From Opitutaceae bacterium (GTDB lineage: Bacteria > Verrucomicrobiota > Verrucomicrobiia > Opitutales > Opitutaceae): DNA of 64,000 bases. Below are positions 1-8,343 of this stretch, piece after piece. The DNA lies in assembly GCA_015075305.1 (NCBI GenBank), contig JABTUS010000008.1, positions 124,001-188,000 on the forward strand. Reading direction: 5' to 3'. Below the pieces are notes generated by a model that was given only the letters and a program-made list of their open reading frames with translations, ran no database searches and was not told where the DNA came from. Made by a program: the position numbers and the translations under genes. Position 1 is the stretch's first letter. Every line of letters starts with the position of its first letter.

Positions 1-1
1 A

Positions 2-1453
2 TTCCTTCAACACCTGAACGTGTGCATCCGCCTGCATTTTCGGAATCGCATGGCGCTGATCTACGGCTACCTGTTTCCGCTTGTTTTCCTGCTGGCATTC
101 TGGGTTCTCTATCGGCACGAGAAGATTCCCCTGCTTCATCACATGGGCGAACTGCTGACTGTGAGTGTGCTGGGCGGGGCGTGCTTCGGACTGCCGACCA
201 CACTGGTCAGCGAACGTGAGCGTGGGGTCTGGAAGCGGTATCGCCTGGCTCCGATGTCGACGGGGCTTTTTGTGGCAAGCACGGTCCTTGCGCGATTCGT
301 GATCATTGCAACAGCCGGGCTGGTGCAGCTTGGCGCGGCGCTCGCCGTGGGCATGACCGCGCCGGGGCACCCGCTGGCCCTGGCCGTGGTGTTTTCCTGC
401 GTGACGCTCTCGTTCATCGGGCTGGGTCTGGTGCTTGCGATGATGGCCGACACCGTTCCCGCGGTTCAGGCGCTGGGACAGTGCATCTTTCTGCCGATGC
501 TCATCATTGGTGGTGTTGCGGTGCAGCTTGTGAGTCTGCCGGAATGGGCGCAGCACCTCTCCGCATTTTTCCCCGGACGTTATGCGGTGGGAGCGATCCA
601 GCAGTGCGTGACCGGTGGCGGTTTTTCAGCCGTCGGTTTTTCCCTGATCGTCCTCACGCTGATGGGCGTGGCCGGATTTCTAACTGGTGCGAAGCTCTTC
701 CGCTGGGACACCCAGCAGCGCTTTTCGCGGATGCCTGGAAAGTCATGGCTGCTCGTTCCGCTGGCTGCGTGGATGGCTTCGGGTGCGCTTGCGGAATGGA
801 AGGGTGTGGCTGTTCTGTCAAAGGACGGGCCGGACACGGCGTCCGACGTGGTCCGAAAGCCGGAGCCGGCATCAACACCCGCGCCGGCGCCGGTCCCGGT
901 CCCGACGCTCGCGCCGAGCCCGATCCCCATGCCCACACCCACACCTTCGCCCACGCCACGTCCAACTCCGAAGCCAGTGTGGGCCTCGATCACCCCGGAG
1001 CAGACAGCCGGGCTCGATTTCAACGTGCCGCCGGACCGCGGAGTTGTCGCGCCATTTGCCGCAAGCGACGAGCAGCCTGATGACTACTCGGCGCCGGAGA
1101 TTGAGGCGGTGCGACGCAACATCGCGACCTGGAAACCTGGTCTGGTTCCGGACGAGATTCAGGCGATTCGAAACTATCTCTACATTGCCGCGGTTCCCGA
1201 TGCGATCCAGATGCCCGTTGAGCGTTATGTTCCGGTCGTTGTATTCGAGTTCCTCTCGGAAACGTATCCGAAGGACGAGCTCATCAAGATCCTCACCTGG
1301 ATAGCGCTGCATCCGGACGAAGGCACGGTCATGTCAGGTGTGAGTGACATTGGAATTTCAGGAACCGTGGGCGACACTTGGGTCGTGCGGGAGCGGGCGT
1401 ATCTTTACGCGATCAAGTTCATCGCGCGTTTGACCGGGAGAACGACCGACTAG
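2..1453 (+). CDS. ABC-2 type transporter permease, 5' partial, with Pro-rich linker and soluble C-terminal tail
   Basis: The reading frame is open to the left edge of the window, so the true start is missing; the GTG at 20 is only the first possible start visible. About six hydrophobic segments fill the first 250 residues, and an SERERGVWKRYRLAP stretch matches the conserved cytoplasmic segment of ABC-2 permeases. The family exports drugs, polysaccharides or lipids with a separate ATPase, which is not visible and probably lies upstream. After the membrane part there is an unusual extension: a run of Pro-Thr/Pro-Ala/Pro-Val dipeptides (nt ~870-975) and then about 160 soluble residues with no domain I recognise. 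The substrate cannot be told from the sequence. Family assignment is fairly sure; the role of the tail is unknown. Confidence 0.8.
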   Translation, partial: FLQHLNVCIRLHFRNRMALIYGYLFPLVFLLAFWVLYRHEKIPLLHHMGELLTVSVLGGACFGLPTTLVSERERGVWKRYRLAPMSTGLFVASTVLARFVIIATAGLVQLGAALAVGMTAPGHPLALAVVFSCVTLSFIGLGLVLAMMADTVPAVQALGQCIFLPMLIIGGVAVQLVSLPEWAQHLSAFFPGRYAVGAIQQCVTGGGFSAVGFSLIVLTLMGVAGFLTGAKLFRWDTQQRFSRMPGKSWLLVPLAAWMASGALAEWKGVAVLSKDGPDTASDVVRKPEPASTPAPAPVPVPTLAPSPIPMPTPTPSPTPRPTPKPVWASITPEQTAGLDFNVPPDRGVVAPFAASDEQPDDYSAPEIEAVRRNIATWKPGLVPDEIQAIRNYLYIAAVPDAIQMPVERYVPVVVFEFLSETYPKDELIKILTWIALHPDEGTVMSGVSDIGISGTVGDTWVVRERAYLYAIKFIARLTGRTTD

Positions 1454-1486
1454 CGTGCGGTCGGACGCGGTCGGCCTGGAAAATTC

Positions 1487-2140
1487 ATGAAGTCACCTTC
1501 CTTTCGTCTGGTCAGAATGGTACTGTTTGTCCTGTTTGTGATGGCGCTGGTGTGCGCGCCCTTTGTGATCTGGGGGGAGGATTTTGTGATGCCGCTGCTC
1601 AATGCACAGGAGCACAGGGTGGAGTGGCTGGTGGCGATTGCGATCATCCTGCTTGCGGCGGATTCGGTGGCTCCCGTGCCGGCGACGCTCGTCATCATGT
1701 TTCTGGCCGCGAAGGCGGGGACGATCGCCGGCATTGTTGGCGGCACCCTGGGCATGACAGCGGGCGTGCTGGCCGCCGGCTGGTTCGGCCGCGTTGCCGT
1801 GGGCCGCATTGCGCCGCGCTTTTTTCCCGACCAGGAGCTCGTTCGCCTGCGCGAGGCATTGCAGACCAGGCTTGCGCTCACGCTTGCGTGTCTTCGCAGC
1901 GTGCCGGTGCTGGCTGAGACGTCGGTCATCGTGGCTGCGGCCATGGGCATTCCACTGAAACGGATCGTGCTGCTCACGCTGCTGCCGAACCTCGCGGTGT
2001 CGCTGATCTATTCGGTTTCGGCCGACGATTCTTTCCAAACGGCGGTGTTCGCCTTTCTTGGAACAATGCTGGCGTCGGCAATCCTCTGGCTCTGGCTGAG
2101 GAAAAAGCACCGGCCTGACGGGGTGAATCACCCGGTGTGA
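1487..2140 (+). CDS. VTT/DedA-like (SNARE-associated, TVP38 type) integral membrane protein
   Basis: A 217-residue protein with an N-terminal membrane segment, a Gly-rich small-residue helix (GGTLGMTAGVLAAGWFGR), an amphipathic stretch after it and a further hydrophobic helix with MGIPLKR. This arrangement is typical of the VTT domain of DedA/TVP38 proteins, many of which act as lipid flippases or in membrane homeostasis. The start is ATG, 33 nt after the preceding stop, so it may be cotranscribed with the permease. No catalytic residues are expected. The family call rests on overall pattern only, and some other small multi-pass membrane family remains possible. Confidence 0.6.
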   Translation: MKSPSFRLVRMVLFVLFVMALVCAPFVIWGEDFVMPLLNAQEHRVEWLVAIAIILLAADSVAPVPATLVIMFLAAKAGTIAGIVGGTLGMTAGVLAAGWFGRVAVGRIAPRFFPDQELVRLREALQTRLALTLACLRSVPVLAETSVIVAAAMGIPLKRIVLLTLLPNLAVSLIYSVSADDSFQTAVFAFLGTMLASAILWLWLRKKHRPDGVNHPV

Positions 2141-2268
2141 TTCCGGGACGACGTCAGGTGGCGTGCGGCGGTTACGCAGGACCGCAGGAATTTTCCTGGG
2201 TAATGTGTGCGGGTGTTGTTACCAAACGGGCGGGTTGTGCCGTCATGGACCCTGTAACCAATCATTCC

Positions 2269-2442
2269 ATGAACTACTCAATTCTTCACAACCTTGTGGC
2301 CGTAACCCTGTTTGCAGGCATCGTTGCTGCATTCATGGATCACTCGACTCCGACAGCGCAGAATGACGCGGGCGACTATGCCGCCACGGTTCAGGTGCCT
2401 GCGATTGATTCGGTGGCCAATCCTGACGCGATGCCGCGTTGA
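2269..2442 (+). CDS. small putative membrane or secreted peptide (57 aa)
   Basis: The 353-nt gap between the VTT protein and the pseudouridine synthase holds one plausible short gene. It starts with MNYSILHNLVAVTLFAGIVAAF, a hydrophobic helix resembling a signal anchor, followed by a polar tail ending VANPDAMPR. In-frame starts further upstream (2245, 2137) add residues without recognisable features. I do not recognise a family. The hydrophobic helix argues for a real product, but the short length leaves chance possible. Confidence 0.35.
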   Translation: MNYSILHNLVAVTLFAGIVAAFMDHSTPTAQNDAGDYAATVQVPAIDSVANPDAMPR

Positions 2443-2493
2443 TCGGACGGCGCTTGCCCTTGGGTGCATGCATGAGCATGACCATGGGGCTGC

Positions 2494-3510
2494 GTGTCAA
2501 ATGACGTAAGAGCCTACCGGCATCCACCCGACGCCCGCCGCATGCGGGCCGACAAGGCGCTCGCGGCCGCCTTTCCCGAGTTCAGCCGCGCCGCGATCCA
2601 GCGAACCTTTGACGCGGGACTAGTGAGGCGAGGGGAGAGCGTGCTCTCGAAGGACACGATGCTTCTTCCCGAAGATGCGCTGGCATTCTCGTTCCCTGAA
2701 AATCGAACGCTGGAGCTGCGGCCGGTTGAGATTCCGCTGGAGATCCTCTTTGAGGATGAGCACATCCTTGCGATCAACAAGGCAGCGGGCATGGTGGTGC
2801 ACCCGGGTGCGGGCACGGGGGAGGACACGCTTGTGCATGCGCTGCTCGCACATTGCGCGGGCTCGCTGAGCGGGATTGGCGGGGTGGAGCGTCCCGGCAT
2901 TGTTCACCGCCTCGATCGTGAGACCTCGGGAGTGATGCTTGTGGCGAAGACCGACGCCGCGCACCGTGCGCTGAGCGCCCAGTTTTCAGAGAGGGCGCTG
3001 CGGAAGGAATACCTCGCGCTCGTGCAGGGTGTGCCGCCGCTGCTCAGCGGCGGCATTGTCAAACCGATTGGACGGAATCCCCAGCATCGTCACAAGATGG
3101 CGATCCGGGAAACATCCGAGGGAGGACGCGATGCCCACACGGATTGGGAGCGGGTGGAGGCGTTTGGCGGGCACGCGGCTCTGCTTCGTTGCATCATACA
3201 CACGGGCCGCACGCACCAGATCCGCGTGCATCTCAAGCATCTCGGACATGTCATCGTCGGCGATGCGGTGTACGGGTGGAAACCCGATCTGCGACATCCT
3301 GAGCTCGCGGCGGAGCGAGTGATGCTGCATGCGGAGCACCTGGTGGTGACCCATCCCCACACCGGGCGGAAACTGGATTTGAGGGCTCCGTTTCCGAAGG
3401 ATTTTCAGGCATTGCTTAGGAAGCTTCGAGCCGGGGCGAAAGCGGTTGACAAGTCACCTGGGCCCGTGGGTGCCGGGCGGAAAGCAAAGCAAACCCGAAG
3501 ACCTGCGTAG
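2494..3510 (+). CDS. RluA-family 23S rRNA/tRNA pseudouridine synthase
   Basis: RluA-type enzymes isomerise uridine to pseudouridine in 23S rRNA or tRNA. The N-terminal ~75 residues resemble an S4 RNA-binding domain (MRADKALAAAF, AAIQRTFDAGLV). The catalytic motif HRLDRETSG begins at about residue 138 and carries the essential Asp. HTGRTHQIRVHLKHLGHVIVGD follows further on, as in the family. The protein is 338 aa, a usual length for RluC/RluD-type members. The GTG at 2494 gives the longest form; the ATG at 2542 immediately before the S4-like region is an alternative. The C-terminal ~30 residues are basic. The exact uridine target cannot be decided from the sequence. Confidence 0.93.
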   Translation: MSNDVRAYRHPPDARRMRADKALAAAFPEFSRAAIQRTFDAGLVRRGESVLSKDTMLLPEDALAFSFPENRTLELRPVEIPLEILFEDEHILAINKAAGMVVHPGAGTGEDTLVHALLAHCAGSLSGIGGVERPGIVHRLDRETSGVMLVAKTDAAHRALSAQFSERALRKEYLALVQGVPPLLSGGIVKPIGRNPQHRHKMAIRETSEGGRDAHTDWERVEAFGGHAALLRCIIHTGRTHQIRVHLKHLGHVIVGDAVYGWKPDLRHPELAAERVMLHAEHLVVTHPHTGRKLDLRAPFPKDFQALLRKLRAGAKAVDKSPGPVGAGRKAKQTRRPA

Positions 3511-3552
3511 CCGAATGCCCCTCGCCATTGGCTGACGACGCGCAATGGTCGG

Positions 3553-5190
3553 TCAGAAGAGCACCCTGCCGTTTGCTTTGGGAGGCGCGGGGAGCCCGAG
3601 CAGATGCGAAAGAGTTGGAGCCAGATCATCGACGCCAACGCGTTCGGTGTGCTCGCCGCGCGGCACGCCCACGCCGTACCAGAGCAATGGCACGTGCGTG
3701 TCGTAGTTGTACGGCGAACCATGTGAAATGCCCATGCCGGATTTCTGGAAGTAGTAGGGTTTCACAATGACGAGCAGGTTGCCGCTGCGCTCCTTGTTGA
3801 AGCTCAGCAGCACCTGGTGTCCGATCCGGTCATGCACCTCGCCTTGTTCGAGTTGGGTTCTCGTGTAGGCGGCCTGGACCCATGGCAGCGTGAGCGCCGC
3901 ATCGCGCATCACCGCCTCGACTTCCGCGGCATGAAGATTTTTTTCCTTCAACGCCGAAGGCTGGATCAGCCCGTAGTCGACGAGCCATGCCCCGTTGTCG
4001 GCGAGAGGGCCGAAACGCGCGTTGAGCGCTGCCTCCTCCGCGCGGGCGACATCGCGAAAGCGAATGCGACCGCTCGGCACGGGACGTCCGGACGCCTGAA
4101 TGTATTCGGGCAGGGGCGCGGCTCCGTGATCGGCGGTGAGAATGATTGTGCAACGGTTCAATCCCACCCAGCCGTCGAGGAATTCAAAGAGCTCCGCGAG
4201 TATCCGGTCGGTGCGCACCGCGTTGTCCATGACTTCCTGGCTGTTTGGTCCGTAGTTGTGTCCGATTGCGTCGGGAACGGAGAAGCCGAGGCAGAGGATG
4301 TCGGTGACACCGCGCTTGCCGAGGTTCTCGCGCGTGATGGCGGTCCTGGCAAAGTCGGCAAGCAGCTCGCTGGCGAACGGCGTTGATCCGAGGGCTGAGT
4401 AGAACGCGCCGCCGGGTTTCGAGTCTCCACCATTGACCGTTTTGGGAAATGTGCGGCCAAGTCCGGCTCCCGTGAATTCGCCTTCCATGTCATCCGGTCC
4501 CTGGATTTCGTAGGCGGCGGGCGGAAGAATACGGTCCCACACCCTGCCGAAATAGGCATCCGCTTTCGCGGCGCGGTTCCAGTTGGCGACCCAGCCGGGC
4601 ACCGTGTTCATGTAGTAGGTTGAGGAGACAAACGAGCCCTCCTGCATGAAGTACGCGGCGTCGGCGAGGTGCCCGGCCATGAGGATTGCGGCGCGATCCT
4701 TGTTGGCGATTCCGATGACCTTCCGCCTGCCGCCGCGCGCGAGCTTGTACTCGTCGCCCACTGTGGTGACCATCAGGTTGCGCGGTGACCGGCCTTCCGG
4801 CGGCTTGCCGGAGAAGGTGCGTCCGACGATCGACACAGAAGGATCCGAGACGCAATTTGTGCCGAGCAGCGTGGTGCGGTCGATCCAGTCGTTGTCGATG
4901 ATGCCGTGAGTGTTTGGGTACGTGCCGCTGAGCATGACTGCGTGGCCGGGTCCCGTGATTGTGTACGCATGCTTGAAATGGCAGTCCGAATAGACAGCGC
5001 CTTCATTGAGCAGCAGGTTGAAACCCCGCGGGCCGAAGAACGGGCGGAATCGTTTCAGGTAGTCGGCGCGGAACTGATCGAGGCTGATCACGACGACGAG
5101 CGCGCGGTCGGTCTGTTCAGCAGCAATTGCCGCGATCGGGGAACCGATGACGGCCAGTCCGATCAGGAGGGTGCGAAGCTTGGATTGCAT
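3553..5190 (-). CDS. secreted alkaline phosphatase-superfamily phosphomonoesterase (PafA-like)
   Basis: A 545-residue protein with an N-terminal signal peptide ending near AIAA. Metal and nucleophile motifs are visible: SLDQFRADY near residues 37-44, TITGPGHAVMLSG with Thr79 as likely nucleophile, DAIGHNYGP and LTADHGAAP downstream. Thr (not Ser) as nucleophile and this spacing fit the PafA group of calcium-activated alkaline phosphatases; related nucleotide pyrophosphatases/phosphodiesterases share the fold. It is transcribed divergently from a metallophosphoesterase gene across a 196-nt gap, which suggests, without proof, a shared role in scavenging phosphate outside the cytoplasm. No Pho box was identified. 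Confidence 0.85.
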   Translation of the reverse strand: MQSKLRTLLIGLAVIGSPIAAIAAEQTDRALVVVISLDQFRADYLKRFRPFFGPRGFNLLLNEGAVYSDCHFKHAYTITGPGHAVMLSGTYPNTHGIIDNDWIDRTTLLGTNCVSDPSVSIVGRTFSGKPPEGRSPRNLMVTTVGDEYKLARGGRRKVIGIANKDRAAILMAGHLADAAYFMQEGSFVSSTYYMNTVPGWVANWNRAAKADAYFGRVWDRILPPAAYEIQGPDDMEGEFTGAGLGRTFPKTVNGGDSKPGGAFYSALGSTPFASELLADFARTAITRENLGKRGVTDILCLGFSVPDAIGHNYGPNSQEVMDNAVRTDRILAELFEFLDGWVGLNRCTIILTADHGAAPLPEYIQASGRPVPSGRIRFRDVARAEEAALNARFGPLADNGAWLVDYGLIQPSALKEKNLHAAEVEAVMRDAALTLPWVQAAYTRTQLEQGEVHDRIGHQVLLSFNKERSGNLLVIVKPYYFQKSGMGISHGSPYNYDTHVPLLWYGVGVPRGEHTERVGVDDLAPTLSHLLGLPAPPKANGRVLF

Positions 5191-5386
5191 GGGTGAAAGG
5201 CGGCGTCAGACGACGCAGAGGGTTCACCATTGTTCCTTTTGCAAACGATGCAAGGCCCTGCCGGGATATTGGAGAAATCGGGTGAATGTCAGCAAGGGTA
5301 TGAAGCTGCACAGACAGAGCGCATCTCAGCGTGGCGCGGATTGTCGCGTGCTTGAAGTCGCTGGATGGAACCGCTTCCCTTTTCGC

Positions 5387-6577
5387 ATGAAACGCCGTCA
5401 CTTCATCAGTCAGGTTGCGGGCGGAGCCGTTGGCGCCGCCTTGATTTCGGGTTCGGCACGCGCCCAGTCCGCCGCAGCAGCCGGACGTTTGACGCGGACC
5501 CCGATGGTGCTGATGGCACCGCGTCCGGATGGCTTCGAGGCGGTCTGGGGTGTCACGACACTATGCCGCGGGCGCATTGAATGGCTCGATGCGGATGGCG
5601 GAAAAGGCGTGGCGGGCACCGATGCATTTGGATTTGTGCCGCAGGGAGACAAGGTGCTGCGTGTCCGGGTCGCAGGTCTGAAGCCGGGCCGGACTTATCG
5701 GGTCCGCGCGGTGACGTCCGCAGCCGAAAGCGATCTTGTGGAGACGACGGATTGGAAGCCGTTCCGCACGCTGGATCCTGCAGCGGGTGCGACGTCATTT
5801 GTCGTCTGGAACGACACCCACATCAACAACCCTACCATCAAGGCGCTGCACGAGAAGACACCGTCTGCGGATTTTCTCCTGTGGAATGGCGACACCTGCA
5901 ATGACTGGAAGACGGAGGATCTGCTCGTGCCAACACTGCTGCATCCCGGCGAGTGCGACATCACCGACGGCAGGCCGCTGCTGCTGACCTGGGGGAATCA
6001 CGATGTTCGCGGCAGGTTTGGTTTTCGGATGCCTGAAATGGTGGCGACGCCGAGTGGGCGGCCGTTCTATGCATTCCGATCGGGTCCGGTCGCTTTCATC
6101 TTCATGGACACCGGAGAGGACAAGCCCGACGACCACCCGACATTTGCGGGACGCGTTTCGTTTGACCGCCTGCGCAAGGAACAGGCTCGGTGGCTTGCGA
6201 AAACCATCAAGCTTCCGGAGTTCGCCACCGCGCCGTATCGCGTCATGTGCTGTCACATTCCGCTGAGGTGGACTGATGAAAGCCCGCAGGACTATGCCAA
6301 TCGTGGTTTCGACCGGCACAGCGGTCGCAGTCGGGCCGCATGGCACGACTCCCTTGTGGCGTGGAAAGCGCAGGTGATCATTTCAGGCCACACCCACCGC
6401 GCGACCTGGATGCCGGCCACAGCCGAGTTTCCCTATGCGCAATTGATCGGCGGCGGTCCCCAGCCCGAGCGTGCCACCTGGATGGAAGGCGCGGCGGATG
6501 CGGACCGACTGCGGATTGTTGTGCGCAATCTCACGGGCGGAACAGCACATGATGTCTCGTTTTCGCCGCTGGTGTGA
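5387..6577 (+). CDS. Tat-exported calcineurin-like metallophosphoesterase
   Basis: I chose the ATG at 5387 because the protein then begins MKRRHFISQVAGGAVGAALISGSARA, a twin-arginine-like leader; the open frame extends upstream to 5147 only through sequence that looks non-coding. The metallophosphoesterase signature is complete: DTHINN, WNGDTCND, WGNHDVRGR, CCHIPLRW and SGHTHRATW, giving the usual two-metal site ligands. An N-terminal ~100-residue region before the catalytic domain resembles the purple-acid-phosphatase type fibronectin-like domain. Length is 396 aa. It faces the PafA-like phosphatase across a divergent promoter region. The substrate (phosphomonoester, phosphodiester or nucleotide) is not determined. 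Confidence 0.85.
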   Translation: MKRRHFISQVAGGAVGAALISGSARAQSAAAAGRLTRTPMVLMAPRPDGFEAVWGVTTLCRGRIEWLDADGGKGVAGTDAFGFVPQGDKVLRVRVAGLKPGRTYRVRAVTSAAESDLVETTDWKPFRTLDPAAGATSFVVWNDTHINNPTIKALHEKTPSADFLLWNGDTCNDWKTEDLLVPTLLHPGECDITDGRPLLLTWGNHDVRGRFGFRMPEMVATPSGRPFYAFRSGPVAFIFMDTGEDKPDDHPTFAGRVSFDRLRKEQARWLAKTIKLPEFATAPYRVMCCHIPLRWTDESPQDYANRGFDRHSGRSRAAWHDSLVAWKAQVIISGHTHRATWMPATAEFPYAQLIGGGPQPERATWMEGAADADRLRIVVRNLTGGTAHDVSFSPLV

Positions 6578-6645
6578 AAACGACGTGGGTTTGCGGGTAA
6601 AATCAGGCTTTCAATGTTGGTCGCCCCGCGCTTGATTGGACGTTT

Positions 6646-7062
6646 ATGCAGAAAACACTCATCATCCTGAAGCCAGACTGCATGCAGCAGAAGCATGTTG
6701 GAGACGTGCTGGGCAGATTGGAGAAGGCCGGATTTGAAATTGCTGGCGCGAAGATGATCCGCCTGACACCGGCGGTCCTGCGCGATCACTATGCGCATGT
6801 CGCGTCCAAGCCGTTCTATCCGGAGATCGAGCGTTTCATGAGCTCGCGTCCGGTGATCGTCGCGGCGCTGAAAGGCGACAATGTCGTCGCGAAGGTCCGC
6901 GACCTTCTGGGACCGACAGACTCCAAGAAGGCGGCGAAGGGGACCATTCGCGGTGACTACGGCACCGACATGATGGTGAATGTCGTGCACGCATCGGACA
7001 GCGACGAGAACGCCAGGATCGAACTGGCGCGTTTCTTCAAGCCCGAAGAGCTGTTCGGATAG
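6646..7062 (+). CDS. ndk: nucleoside diphosphate kinase
   Basis: Transfers the gamma phosphate of ATP to nucleoside diphosphates through a phosphohistidine. The 138-residue length is standard. The N-terminal TLIILKPD motif, the RPVIVAALKGDNVV segment and the active-site NVVHASDS with His115 are all present. The start is ATG, followed directly by the conserved beta strand. It stands alone between the metallophosphoesterase and the convergent fabV. Confidence 0.97.
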   Translation: MQKTLIILKPDCMQQKHVGDVLGRLEKAGFEIAGAKMIRLTPAVLRDHYAHVASKPFYPEIERFMSSRPVIVAALKGDNVVAKVRDLLGPTDSKKAAKGTIRGDYGTDMMVNVVHASDSDENARIELARFFKPEELFG

Positions 7063-7096
7063 ACTGCGTCCCGGCGAAAAGGCGGGGCGCCGCCTT

Positions 7097-8284
7097 CTAC
7101 AGCATCGGTCGATGGGGCTCCACCTCAGCGTCGTAATTGATGCCGGGAAGACCGAATCCGAAAAGCTTGAGGAATTCGGCGCGGTAGCCGGCGATGTCCG
7201 TCAATTCATTCAGATTTTCAGTTGTCACGGCTGGCCAGATGCGTGCGACCTCGGCCTGGACCGACGGCCTCATCTCCCAATCGTCGACGCGGACCCGGCC
7301 CGCGTCGTCAAACTGTGCGCCCCGACCGCCGAAGAGCTGGGTGGCAAACAGACGCTGCATCTGCTCGATGCAGCCCTCGTGCGTGCCCTGCGCCTTCATG
7401 ATCTTGTAGAGGATCGAGATGTAGAGCGGCACGACGGGGATGGCGGAGCTGGCCTGCGTGACCAGGGCCTTGTTGACGGAGATGAATGCGCGGCCGTAGC
7501 CGTTGGATTTTAGAATTGCATCGATCTTCCGCGCCGACTTCTCGAGGTCGTTCTTCGCAATGCCGATCGTGCCGTTCTTGTAGATCGGCCAGGTGACCTC
7601 GGGTCCGATGTAACTGTAGGCCACGGAAGTTGCGCCCGGCGCGACAACACCCGCGGCCATGAGTGCGTCGATCCACATTTCCCAATCCTCGCCACCCATG
7701 ACGGCAACGGTGTCGGCGACCTCGGCGTCGGAAGCCGGCTCGATAGTCACCTGACTGACAACGCCCTTGTCGGTGTCGACCGTCTTGTTGGTGAAAGTCT
7801 GGCTGATCGGCTTGAGGGTTGATTTGTGAACGACGCCGGTTTTCGGATGCGTGCGACGCGGGGAAGCGAGGGAATAGACGATGAGGTCCACCGGGGCGAA
7901 CTCCCGCTTCAGGAGGTCGATCGTCTGGGCCTTTATTTCGTCGGAAAAGGCGTCGCCATTGATGTTGAAAGCCTTGAGGCCCGCGTTGCGGGCCGCCTGC
8001 GTGAACGCGATCGTGTTGTACCAGCCAGGCGTTGCCGGTCGTCCGTCGTCGGACGGGCGTTCAAAAAACACGCCCAGCGTGTTGGCATTTGAGCCGAAGG
8101 CGGCGGCAATGCGCGAGGCCAGGCCATAGCCCGTGGATGCGCCGATGACCAGAACGCTCCGAGGTCCCTTGGTCAGGGGCCCCTTCGATTTCACGTAGGC
8201 GATCTGCTCGTTTACATGCGCCGCGCACCCCTCGGGATGGGACGTAATGCACACAAAACCGCGAACCTTTGGCTTGATGACCAT
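7097..8284 (-). CDS. fabV: trans-2-enoyl-[ACP/CoA] reductase FabV
   Basis: FabV reduces trans-2-enoyl thioesters with NADH in the last step of the fatty acid elongation cycle and is a triclosan-tolerant alternative to FabI. The 395-residue length fits the family (about 400). The N-terminal MVIKPKVRGFVC, the nucleotide-binding GASTGYG at 48-54, and the Tyr-x8-Lys catalytic pair at Tyr235/Lys244 are visible, exactly at the positions known for FabV. The start is ATG. It lies alone, convergent with ndk and followed by the sulfatase gene on the same strand after a 58-nt gap. Confidence 0.95.
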   Translation of the reverse strand: MVIKPKVRGFVCITSHPEGCAAHVNEQIAYVKSKGPLTKGPRSVLVIGASTGYGLASRIAAAFGSNANTLGVFFERPSDDGRPATPGWYNTIAFTQAARNAGLKAFNINGDAFSDEIKAQTIDLLKREFAPVDLIVYSLASPRRTHPKTGVVHKSTLKPISQTFTNKTVDTDKGVVSQVTIEPASDAEVADTVAVMGGEDWEMWIDALMAAGVVAPGATSVAYSYIGPEVTWPIYKNGTIGIAKNDLEKSARKIDAILKSNGYGRAFISVNKALVTQASSAIPVVPLYISILYKIMKAQGTHEGCIEQMQRLFATQLFGGRGAQFDDAGRVRVDDWEMRPSVQAEVARIWPAVTTENLNELTDIAGYRAEFLKLFGFGLPGINYDAEVEPHRPML

Positions 8285-8343
8285 GGGGGCTTAGATTTTA
8301 GGCTGCGCCCATAAGTGCAAGAGCCGAAAAGAACGGGACGCCT

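Noticed and set aside
870-975. Pro-rich run as the sign of two separate genes
   Set aside because: The frame continues without break through the run and both sides keep similar codon use.
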